This document shows, one piece after another, positions 1-5,567 of a DNA stretch of 5,567 nt. This DNA is from Deltaproteobacteria bacterium (GTDB lineage: Bacteria > Myxococcota_A > UBA9160 > SZUA-336), in NCBI GenBank assembly GCA_030624945.1, contig JAUXJB010000117.1, forward strand, positions 1 through 5,567. The letters are read 5' to 3'. The position numbers were made by a program, and so were the translations under genes. The notes beneath the pieces are model-generated. The model saw only the letters and a list, made by a program, of their open reading frames with translations. It was not told the DNA's origin and made no database searches. Position 1 is the stretch's first letter. Each line of letters opens with the position of its first letter.

Positions 1-923
1 ACCGTCTCGGCTCGCTCGATCGCCGCCTCGTAGGCACCCGTGGCGACGTTGAGAGCCTCCCATGTCTCGGGCTCCAGGCCCTGACCCGCGAGTAGCGAGC
101 GTGCCCGGTCGTGCGCCTTGCGCGCCTCGAACAGCGCCAGCGTGAACGTGAGGCTCCCCCCATCGGACTCTGCGCCGCGCAGGCGCCGCACGATGCGATC
201 CAGGTACTCCCAGGACGAGGCGGACCGCGGGATGATGTCGGGGTGCGCGCCCACCCGACCGTCGTGGAGCATGCGCACGACCGCACCCAGGGAATCGAGC
301 CCGCGATCGAGCCACTTCTCCTGGCTGCGGATCAGCACGAGTCGGGCGATGTTCTCATACAAATAAGGCAGCGCCACCGCGAAGCCGGCGCTCGGGGCCT
401 GACTCAACGACAGGATGCGCAGCGTTTCGTACGGTGTCTCGAGCGGCGTCACGACGCGTAGCCACAGGTCGAGGATCGCTTGTACGAAATCCTCGGAATC
501 GTGCTTCTCCAGAGCCTGGTGCGCCATGATGTAGTGCACCCAGTAGCGGTTCTCGTGGCGACCCAGGTGCTTCTCGAGCTCGTGGGCAGCGTCAACGCTC
601 TGCTTCAGGTCGAGCAGATCGCCCTCCGAGAGGTAGAGGAGGAGGTGCGCGATGGCCTTGTGACGGTAGTCGTGCTCGTCGAAGGTCGCGCTGAAGCGCG
701 GCGAGAAGCGGTCGGCCGCGTACTCATAGAGGGGCACTCCGGCCTGTTGACCGTACTCGGTGAGGCGGGCTGCGAGAGATTCGGCGTCTGCCGACGAGTA
801 CACGTAGGCGTACTCGAGATAGCCCTCCCAGGGATCGGGCTCGTCGCTGGCGCCCGCCACCGGCCCAAGTGCACAAGCCCAAAGGGCAAGTCCCCACACA
901 AGAACGGTTCGGATGTCCATCAT
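1..923 (-). CDS. Exported all-helical protein of unknown function, 3' end missing
   Basis: I do not recognise this family. The frame stays open for 307 codons from an ATG at 923 and leaves the window without a stop, so the C-terminus is missing. Residues 1-25 look like a Sec signal peptide: a short charged start, a hydrophobic core and an A23-G24-A25 cleavage motif before a mature start at S26, so a periplasmic protein is expected. A lipoprotein reading through C17 is less likely because the preceding residues L-W-A are a poor lipobox. The mature part reads as almost continuous amphipathic helix, rich in Leu, Glu, His and Arg, with aromatic patches around residues 126-134 and 187-190, resembling a TPR-like or helical-repeat scaffold without a clear consensus. 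The start overlaps the stop of the TonB-like gene as ATGA, implying translational coupling; a second ATG follows at 920. By context it is probably a periplasmic accessory of the ExbD/TonB-like unit. The gene is well supported; its role is inference. Confidence 0.85.
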   Translation of the reverse strand, partial: MMDIRTVLVWGLALWACALGPVAGASDEPDPWEGYLEYAYVYSSADAESLAARLTEYGQQAGVPLYEYAADRFSPRFSATFDEHDYRHKAIAHLLLYLSEGDLLDLKQSVDAAHELEKHLGRHENRYWVHYIMAHQALEKHDSEDFVQAILDLWLRVVTPLETPYETLRILSLSQAPSAGFAVALPYLYENIARLVLIRSQEKWLDRGLDSLGAVVRMLHDGRVGAHPDIIPRSASSWEYLDRIVRRLRGAESDGGSLTFTLALFEARKAHDRARSLLAGQGLEPETWEALNVATGAYEAAIERAET

Positions 924-2290
924 CTTCGGCTCGAATCCCCCCGGGTCGACCCGACCACGCAGTCCAATGCGTATGCGAGCTCGGTGCAGCGATCGGCCTC
1001 CGCCCGGGAGGCGGCCCGCTCGATGGTCATCAAGAAGGCGTTGAGATTCCGCGTCTCGAGGAATCGGTAACGCCCAGCCTCACTTGTGCACTCACTTTGC
1101 GTCGTAACGGCAGCGATGAGCCGCTGCTTGAGGGCTTCTTCCTCGCGGTCCGACACGCACACGGCCAGCGATCCGAGGGGGACCCCGCGCAGCCGCCGGC
1201 CTCGCCGACCGCTTCTCTTCGCGGAGCGAGCCGCGCGGGTAGAGCGAGACGTGCTGGACGCGGGAGACGCCGGCACGGTCGGGGCGGAAGATCTCCCCGT
1301 CGCGGGAAGGCGCAGCTCCCTGGCCGAGAGCGCGGGCATGGGCCGGGGCGCCTCGCTGGGCACCGAGCGCCGGGAACGAGTTGCGGGAGAGGGCGATGCG
1401 GTGGAGGCCAGAGCCGCCGGCGCCGCCAGCACGGAGTCGAGCCTCGGCACGGAGGCGCGCGAAGGTTCGGGGCGGTGGGTGGGACGTTCCGAGCGCACAG
1501 TGGACAGAGAAGGCGCACTGGGCTGGACCAGCGGAGCTGCCGGTGCGAGCGTCGGAATCAAGGGTGCGCCCGTCGCCGGTCTCGAAGTCCGCTCTCGGGC
1601 CGCCCTCCAGCGCGGGACCTCGATCGCTGGCGGTTCCGCCGGAGCGGCGAGCGGGTCGACCCTCGGAGAGGGTCTCTGCAGCGCTGGCCGCGGCGTGCGT
1701 TCCGCACGTGCCAGGCGTCTGGGAGCGGGCTCCGGGGCCGGGGCCGGCAGAGGCTCAAGCGCCTCGAGCTCGGGCAGCGAGCGCTGCCGGGCGGGCTTCC
1801 GGCGGACTGCCGGGGCCGGAGGCGGGGTGGTCGCCGGAACAGGCGGCGGAGGGGTGACCGCTACGAGCAGTGGCTCCGGAGGAGTCCTCTCTCGGGGGGG
1901 CTCGGGAACCGGGATCGGCTCGGGCTCCGGATCGGGCTGACGGACAGGTTCCGGCTCGGGCTGTGGCTGCGGTTCGGGAGCGGGAACGAATGGGGGATCG
2001 ATCCGTTCCGGAGCAGGTGTCTCGAAAGCGACGATCAGCACCCCGTCCTCGTCGGGGTCCCGCAGACTGGTCCACACGAGGCTCGCCAGCACTACAACCA
2101 GGACCGTCGCCAGCGAGCAGTCCCAGAGCAGTTGCCTCACGAGCCGGCCCTCGCGAAGGAGCTCTCCCCCCGCAGCGACGAGCCCCCGACTCAGGCTCAG
2201 AGGCCGTTTCGGGGCGCGATAGGGCTCGGCGGGCAGCACGATCTTGGCCACTCCGTAACCGAAGCGGCCGAGAAGCGGATTGCCCCTCAC
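920..2290 (-). CDS. TonB/TolA-like periplasm-spanning protein with four-cysteine C-terminal domain
   Basis: The 456-residue product has the layout of TonB or TolA. Residues 1-51 are a basic, probably cytoplasmic segment, longer than in typical TonB. Residues about 52-74 form one transmembrane helix ending LASLVWTSL. Residues 90-370 are a low-complexity linker, first Pro-Glu/Pro-Gln repeats (about 95-135), then Pro-Ala-Arg and finally Ser/Arg-rich. A compact domain at about 373-446 ends the protein. That domain lacks the TonB YP-motif and any TolA domain III likeness I can see, and has cysteines at 378, 401, 435 and 444 that could form two disulfides in the periplasm. I chose the GTG at 2290 because it overlaps the upstream exbD-like stop as GTGA; an upstream GTG at 2338 would add 16 residues but overlap that gene by 52 bases. 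The likely role is to carry proton-motive-force energy from an ExbB/ExbD-type motor across the periplasm, with the terminal domain contacting an unknown partner. The architecture is clear; the exact function is inference. Confidence 0.75.
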   Translation of the reverse strand: MRGNPLLGRFGYGVAKIVLPAEPYRAPKRPLSLSRGLVAAGGELLREGRLVRQLLWDCSLATVLVVVLASLVWTSLRDPDEDGVLIVAFETPAPERIDPPFVPAPEPQPQPEPEPVRQPDPEPEPIPVPEPPRERTPPEPLLVAVTPPPPVPATTPPPAPAVRRKPARQRSLPELEALEPLPAPAPEPAPRRLARAERTPRPALQRPSPRVDPLAAPAEPPAIEVPRWRAARERTSRPATGAPLIPTLAPAAPLVQPSAPSLSTVRSERPTHRPEPSRASVPRLDSVLAAPAALASTASPSPATRSRRSVPSEAPRPMPALSARELRLPATGRSSAPTVPASPASSTSRSTRAARSAKRSGRRGRRLRGVPLGSLAVCVSDREEEALKQRLIAAVTTQSECTSEAGRYRFLETRNLNAFLMTIERAASRAEADRCTELAYALDCVVGSTRGDSSRR

Positions 2291-2742
2291 CTCGCCACCA
2301 GGCGACGCCCGACCAGCACGCGGCGACGATCGGGCCACTCTTCCGCGATGGCGGCCGCGGCGTCGAGCAGATCCTGGCTGCGGGAATCCTCGTGGGGCGC
2401 GAGCAGGGGCTTCGCCATTCCCGATCCGTTGAGCTCGTGCAAGCGCTCACGCAGCGTCGCCTCGTCGAGGCGCTCCACGCGAGGGCCAATCGGCCCGCGG
2501 ATCAGCTCGAACGGAGAAGCCCCATCCCGGGAGGGAGGATGGACGCGCAGCTGCCAGGCCTCGCCAGCTGCGGCGGGAAGCCCGCCCGTCGCGTCCCTTT
2601 CGATCCGGGGCAAAGACATCTCGCCCAGCTCGGGCGCGTTGGGATCGGCGATCTGCGTCATCGCGATGATCAGCAGAAACGCCAGATCCACGAAGGAAAA
2701 TAGCCAAGAGGGAGCGCTTGCGGTGCCCGTAGCCACGGACAC
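2287..2742 (-). CDS. ExbD/TolR-family biopolymer transport protein
   Basis: The product has 151 residues, close to the usual ExbD/TolR length. After a short 12-residue N-terminus, one transmembrane helix (about 13-31) contains FVDLAFLLIIAM, which matches the family pattern F-[IV]-D-x3-x-L-L-I-I-x-M. Asp19 corresponds to the essential proton-pathway aspartate (ExbD D25, TolR D23 in E. coli). The rest, about 33-151, is the periplasmic domain, with the L-P motif soon after the helix (LPRIER) and a terminal segment around PLLAPHEDS followed by a helix and a final strand, as in the family. ExbD-type proteins form the stator core with ExbB/TolQ pentamers and harness proton flow. The GTG at 2742 follows directly on an in-frame TAG; a second GTG at 2736 has AGG five bases upstream and may be the true start (149 residues). 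It is first in a three-gene unit. No ExbB partner is adjacent. Family assignment is good; whether it serves a Ton, Tol or another system is open. Confidence 0.87.
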   Translation of the reverse strand: MSVATGTASAPSWLFSFVDLAFLLIIAMTQIADPNAPELGEMSLPRIERDATGGLPAAAGEAWQLRVHPPSRDGASPFELIRGPIGPRVERLDEATLRERLHELNGSGMAKPLLAPHEDSRSQDLLDAAAAIAEEWPDRRRVLVGRRLVAR

Positions 2743-2758
2743 CTAGAGCGGCTGTGGA

Positions 2759-2803
2759 CACTCGAGACTTGAGTGAACTTCCGCCCCCGACACGGAACTT
2801 GCG
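2759..2803. promoter_or_regulatory. Candidate operator region: 17-bp dyad plus 20-bp-spaced direct repeat
   Basis: The 76-base gap between the antiporter stop and the exbD-like start holds two ordered elements. At 2759-2775 there is a near-perfect dyad, arms CACTC and GAGTG, with 7 of 8 base pairs matching around a central base. At 2775-2783 and 2795-2803 the sequence GAACTTNCG occurs twice, exactly 20 bp apart, about two helical turns, so both copies face the same side of the DNA. This is where a promoter for the three-gene unit would lie. No convincing -35/-10 pair is visible. The dyad could instead be an mRNA hairpin, but no T-run follows on the minus strand, so a terminator is unlikely. 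Confidence 0.35.
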
Positions 2804-2818
2804 CGCAGATGAGACTCT

Positions 2819-4750
2819 CTAGCCGCCTTCTGCAACATCCTCCGGCGGCTCGGAGCTCTCGTGGGAACTCCAGCCCCGTCCTGCGAGCGCGCGCTGCGCC
2901 TCCTCGCGTTCCGGCACGTAAACGGCCACGGCAGCCAGGTCGCCAGTTCGGAGCGCGAGGTCCTCGGACATCGGCATCACTCGCTCGCCGCGTCGGATCG
3001 CCAGGATCACGTAGCGCTCATCGATGGGGGGAGTTGCCGCGGCGGCTTTGCCCTCGGCGGAGTCATCGGACTCCCTCTCGACCAGCTCGCGGGTCTCTAT
3101 CGCGACGTCACCATGGCGGAATCGGACGTCCCAGCGCTCGAGGTCGTGCGGGCTGTCAAAGAGCGGTGTCGCCTCCTGGCTGCGAGCGATGTCGGGCGTG
3201 AGGCCGGTCTCCGCACTGACGAGGGCGACGTGGCTCCGGGGCACCGAGAAGAGCTCGCGTGCGCGGGCGACAAAGAGGCCGTTCAACATCTCGTTCGAGG
3301 TGAGTCCGATTGCCGTTCCGACCTCTCCAAAACGGGCTCGCGTGAGCGTGCGCTCCTCGAGTGCGTTTCCAAATGTCACCGGGAAACCCGATTCCTCGGC
3401 ACGCCGACAGTTGTGCGGGTTGGAATCCAGAAAGACCACCGGAACCCCTCCGTCCCGGAGCTCGGACCCCAGCGCGAGACCCAGTCCCTGAGCGCCCATG
3501 ATCGCGACCGTCTCGCGTCCGGGCAGGCGCACACCCAGGAACGTGGCCACCGGCCCCGCGGTTAGGCCCGCCAGAAGCACCGTTCCCAGGATGGTCAGGA
3601 AGACCAGGGCGCGCAGCTCCGGCCCACCCGGCAGCCCGCCCGCCTCGAGGCCCGCCGCGCTCAGCGATGCGACAGCCGCGGCGACGATCCCGCGTGGAGC
3701 AAGCCACGCGACGAACAGCCGCTCCCGCACCGGCAGCTCGGATCCGGCCGTCGAGAGCCACACGTCGACCGGTCTTACGATTGCGATCAGCGCGCCCACG
3801 ACCAGCAGGCCCGGCCAGCCGAGCTCGCGCACATCCTCGAAGCGAACGTCGGCCGCGAGGAGCACGAACAGCAGCCCGATCAAGAGCAACGACAGCTGAT
3901 CCTTGAACTCGCGCAGATCGCGATCCACCCGGGTACGCACGTTGCCCACCACGACACCCGCAACGGCGACCGCGAGGATCCCACTGTGCGACACGATCTC
4001 GTTGCAGCCTTGAAAGAGTCCGAGCACCGCGGCCAGTGTGAAGATGTTCTCCCACCCCTCCGGCACGATACGGCGCACGCGGAGCAACAGGGCGATCAGC
4101 AGACCGACGGCGAGGCCGACCGCAGCGCCGAAACCGAGTCGAAGCAGCAGGCCGAGCGCTCCACTGGCCAGTGCATCCTGACCGGGCGCCAGCGCGATCC
4201 CCAGCATCAGTACGGCCAGGATCGCCCCGATCGGATCGATCATGACTCCTTCGGCCTCGAGAACGGTGGCGACGCGCGGACGCAGGCGCAGCTCTGCGAC
4301 GAGCGGTCCGATGACCGTTGGGCCGGTCACGACGATCACACTCCCGAAGAGCAGGCTCTGTACCCACGGCCAGTCCAGAAGAGCACGAGCGCAGACCGCA
4401 CCCCCGACCAGCGTGACGATGGCGCCGAGAGTGACGAGGCGGCGGATCGGCTTCTGCCCGCGGCGCAGCCGGGAGATCTCCAGGTTCAGGCCACCCTCGA
4501 ACAGAATGACCGCAACCGCCAGCTCCACAATGGCAAAGAGTCCCGCCCCCAGCGAGCGAGGCTGCACCCAACCGAGCCCATCGGGTCCCAGTCCCGCGCC
4601 GATTGCGAGCAGCACGACGATTGACGAGACGCGAATGTGTCGGGCGAGGAGCTGCGCGAATACCCCTGCCGCCAGCGCGAGCACCAGCGTGGTCATGGGG
4701 TGAGCGGCGTCCACCGCCAGAGCATAGCCCCCTCGCCGCCGCTGCAGCAT
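2819..4750 (-). CDS. CPA1-type cation:proton antiporter with C-terminal RCK/TrkA-N domain
   Basis: The product has 643 residues and probably exchanges Na+ or K+ for protons across the inner membrane, controlling pH and ion balance. Residues about 19-410 hold some 12 transmembrane helices with family landmarks: FEGGLNL (84-90), VTGPTVIGPL (141-150), the EGVMIDPIGA stretch with Asp172 at the ion-binding position, RPVD (326-329) and WLAPRG (349-354) with conserved Arg353. The usual TD and ND pairs read TG and ID here, so only Asp172 of the classic binding residues remains. Residues 411-510 are an RCK-N fold: a glycine-rich loop with G419, G422 and G424, then VVFLD with acidic Asp442 at the nucleotide-ribose position, as in NAD(H)-binding TrkA-N. 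Residues about 577-627 resemble RCK-C; the tail is acidic. The ATG at 4750 is the first start, but GTG (residue 13) or ATG (residue 19), nearer the first helix, may be the real one. It lies 30 bases after the stress-protein gene, probably co-transcribed. Confidence 0.94.
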   Translation of the reverse strand: MLQRRRGGYALAVDAAHPMTTLVLALAAGVFAQLLARHIRVSSIVVLLAIGAGLGPDGLGWVQPRSLGAGLFAIVELAVAVILFEGGLNLEISRLRRGQKPIRRLVTLGAIVTLVGGAVCARALLDWPWVQSLLFGSVIVVTGPTVIGPLVAELRLRPRVATVLEAEGVMIDPIGAILAVLMLGIALAPGQDALASGALGLLLRLGFGAAVGLAVGLLIALLLRVRRIVPEGWENIFTLAAVLGLFQGCNEIVSHSGILAVAVAGVVVGNVRTRVDRDLREFKDQLSLLLIGLLFVLLAADVRFEDVRELGWPGLLVVGALIAIVRPVDVWLSTAGSELPVRERLFVAWLAPRGIVAAAVASLSAAGLEAGGLPGGPELRALVFLTILGTVLLAGLTAGPVATFLGVRLPGRETVAIMGAQGLGLALGSELRDGGVPVVFLDSNPHNCRRAEESGFPVTFGNALEERTLTRARFGEVGTAIGLTSNEMLNGLFVARARELFSVPRSHVALVSAETGLTPDIARSQEATPLFDSPHDLERWDVRFRHGDVAIETRELVERESDDSAEGKAAAATPPIDERYVILAIRRGERVMPMSEDLALRTGDLAAVAVYVPEREEAQRALAGRGWSSHESSEPPEDVAEGG

Positions 4751-4765
4751 CGGCAGCCCGCAGTT

Positions 4766-4778
4766 CTCACCAGGTGAG
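4766..4778. repeat. Perfect 13-bp palindrome in the usp-antiporter gap
   Basis: CTCACCAGGTGAG is a perfect inverted repeat of 6+1+6 bases inside the 30-base gap between the stress-protein stop and the antiporter ATG. In the minus-strand transcript it could fold into a 5-bp stem with a 3-base loop just before the antiporter start region. It may be a small translational or processing element, or chance. No T-run follows, so it is not a terminator. Confidence 0.3.
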
Positions 4779-4780
4779 CT

Positions 4781-5263
4781 CTAGCTGTCCTTGACCTCGT
4801 CGTGCTCGCTGGGGACAACCAGCACCGGGCAGCGCGCCTTGCGCAGGACCCCTTCGGTCACGCTTCCGACCAGGAGCTCGTAGATCGCGCCATGACCGTG
4901 CGAGCCCATGATGATCAGGTCCACATCCAGCTTATGGGCCTCCTCCAGGATCTTGCGGACCGCATCCCCGGGCAGGAGCAGGGCCGCGACCTGGATACCC
5001 TCGCCTTCGAGTCTGGCGCTGTATTCCTGGAGCTCGCGGTGCTCCTCCCGAAGCTGCTGTGCAATCTCGTCTCGCGACAGAATGGTGTATGCGGGATCGA
5101 AACCGAAATCCGCGCCGCCCCCGTGAAAGATATAGGTATGGGGCACCTTAGCCACGTGGACCAGGTAGAGCCTGGCTCCGAGCTCGGACGCGAGCCGACT
5201 GGCCGTGTCCAGCATGAACGACGTGACGTCCGAGAGATCGATGGCGACCATGATGCGCTTCAT
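4781..5263 (-). CDS. Universal stress protein, UspA family, ATP-binding type
   Basis: The 160-residue product is one full-length Usp domain. It begins MKRIMVAIDLS, the first strand with Asp9 that contacts the adenine side in this family. It has the long variable helical insert of the single-domain class (about residues 45-92, with HGGG near 47-50) and the ATP-binding motif G-x2-G-x9-G-S: G120, G123, G133 and S134. It ends with the dimerising strand CPVLVVPS. With the ATP motif intact it should belong to the nucleotide-binding class (MJ0577/UspFG-like) rather than the non-binding UspA class. Such cytoplasmic proteins act in stress survival and often sit beside, and may modulate, ion transporters. 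Here it directly precedes an antiporter. The ATG at 5263 is supported by the conserved N-terminus starting immediately; GGCGAG upstream is a modest ribosome-binding site. Family assignment is secure; a role controlling the antiporter is inference. Confidence 0.95.
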   Translation of the reverse strand: MKRIMVAIDLSDVTSFMLDTASRLASELGARLYLVHVAKVPHTYIFHGGGADFGFDPAYTILSRDEIAQQLREEHRELQEYSARLEGEGIQVAALLLPGDAVRKILEEAHKLDVDLIIMGSHGHGAIYELLVGSVTEGVLRKARCPVLVVPSEHDEVKDS

Positions 5264-5302
5264 GCTCGCCGAGTATGGCAGAGCTCGCGTACAGGGGACT
5301 AG

Positions 5303-5335
5303 AAAAACCGGCAGCGTCCCAGCGCTCAGCGCTCC
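5303..5335 (-). terminator. Weak terminator-like hairpin with T-run after the tolC-like gene
   Basis: Reading the minus strand, GGAGCG (5335-5330) can pair with CGCTGCC (5316-5310) with one bulged G and a 13-base loop, followed after GG by five T residues (5307-5303). The arm overlaps the last codons of the efflux gene. The stem is short and bulged, so this is only a candidate for ending the efflux operon before the stress-protein gene. Confidence 0.28.
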
Positions 5336-5567
5336 ATCTCTCGCGGAACCGAGATTCGACGCGTTTCGAGCAACGTACCCTGCGAGCGCTCGAGCGCCGT
5401 GATGGCGTTCCTGTAGGTCTGCAGGGAGAAGATCACCTGGCTCTCGGCCTCCGCCAGGTCTTCCTCGAATTCCAGCACCAGGAACGGTGTCGAGTCTCCG
5501 AGCCGGAGGCGTTCCTGCTCGGCCCGCAGCGTCTCCTCGGTCGCGATCCTACGGCGTTCGGAGGCCT
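5326..5567 (-). CDS. TolC-family outer-membrane efflux protein, C-terminal part
   Basis: Only the last 79 codons are present; the gene continues beyond the right edge and ends with TGA at 5328-5326. The visible part matches the second coiled-coil hairpin of outer-membrane factors. RLRLGDSTPFLVLEFEEDLA corresponds to the family pattern of a Y/L-x-x-G-x-x-x-x-x-x-V-L-x-x-x-x-x-L-x-x-A stretch. It continues into a long helix with A/L spacing and the typical ending Y-R-N-A-I-T-A-L-E-R-S-Q-G-T-L-L. The last 13 residues are a short charged tail. Such proteins form trimeric outer-membrane channels for RND, MFS or ABC efflux pumps or type I secretion. The pump genes, if linked, would lie upstream beyond the right edge. 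The next gene starts 62 bases further on. The family call rests on this short but characteristic stretch. Confidence 0.85.
   Translation of the reverse strand, partial: ASERRRIATEETLRAEQERLRLGDSTPFLVLEFEEDLAEAESQVIFSLQTYRNAITALERSQGTLLETRRISVPREMER

Noticed and set aside
1086..1940. Plus-strand Gly/Ser/Ala-rich open frame resembling a repetitive surface protein
   Set aside because: The Gly-Ser runs are the reverse complement of the Pro-rich linker codons. It has no signal peptide, no plausible ribosome-binding site and no domain.
2290..2338. Upstream GTG at 2338 as the start of the TonB-like gene
   Set aside because: It would overlap the exbD-like gene by 52 bases and adds a Ser/Arg/Gly-rich stretch of no apparent value, whereas the GTG at 2290 forms a classic GTGA junction.
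869..2746. Very long open plus-strand frame (625 codons) across the exbD and TonB-like genes
   Set aside because: Its translation is a Gly/Arg/Ser-rich jumble with no domain and it runs antisense to two well-supported genes. The Pro/Ala/Arg-rich linker on the minus strand (CCG, GCG, CGC codons) removes stops from the opposite strand, which explains the openness.
3156..4571. 471-codon minus-strand frame inside the antiporter gene
   Set aside because: It is a shifted frame of the antiporter, extremely rich in Arg, Gly and Ala, without membrane segments or motifs.
3986..4624. Plus-strand frame rich in Gln, Asp and Arg opposite the antiporter
   Set aside because: The composition is what hydrophobic codons give when read antisense. 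It contains no recognisable domain.
4802..5302. Plus-strand 166-codon frame opposite the stress-protein gene
   Set aside because: The minus strand encodes a complete Usp domain with its ATP motif over the same bases; the plus frame shows no motif.

Overview
This GC-rich window comes from a Gram-negative (diderm) bacterium. It encodes an outer-membrane efflux (TolC-type) protein, an ExbD/TolR-type energy-coupling protein and a TonB/TolA-shaped periplasm-spanning protein. GTG starts, strong G/C third-position bias and an operon style with 4-base gene overlaps fit a deltaproteobacterium or myxobacterium-like lineage. That placement is a guess from style; no marker gene is present.

All six supported genes lie on the minus strand and are transcribed from right to left. 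At the right edge is the C-terminal 79 codons of a TolC-family outer-membrane channel (5326-5567), probably the end of an efflux operon. After a 62-base gap with a weak terminator-like signal come a UspA-type universal stress protein (4781-5263) and, 30 bases later, a large monovalent cation:proton antiporter with a cytoplasmic RCK/TrkA-N nucleotide-binding tail (2819-4750). These two probably form a stress or ion-homeostasis pair that could respond to ATP and NAD(H).

A 76-base gap follows, holding a near-perfect 17-bp dyad and a 9-base direct repeat with 20-bp spacing. After it comes a tightly packed three-gene unit: an ExbD/TolR-like protein (2287-2742), a TonB/TolA-like protein with a long proline-rich linker and an unrecognised four-cysteine C-terminal domain (920-2290), and an exported all-helical protein of unknown function that runs off the left edge (1-923). 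The junctions are GTGA and ATGA overlaps, so the three products are probably made together and act in one envelope complex. No ExbB/TolQ/MotA partner is visible. The unit may be an uncharacterised relative of the Ton/Tol systems and is the most interesting part of the window.

There is no RNA gene, CRISPR array, insertion sequence or prophage signal. The many long plus-strand open frames are codon-bias shadows of the minus-strand genes.
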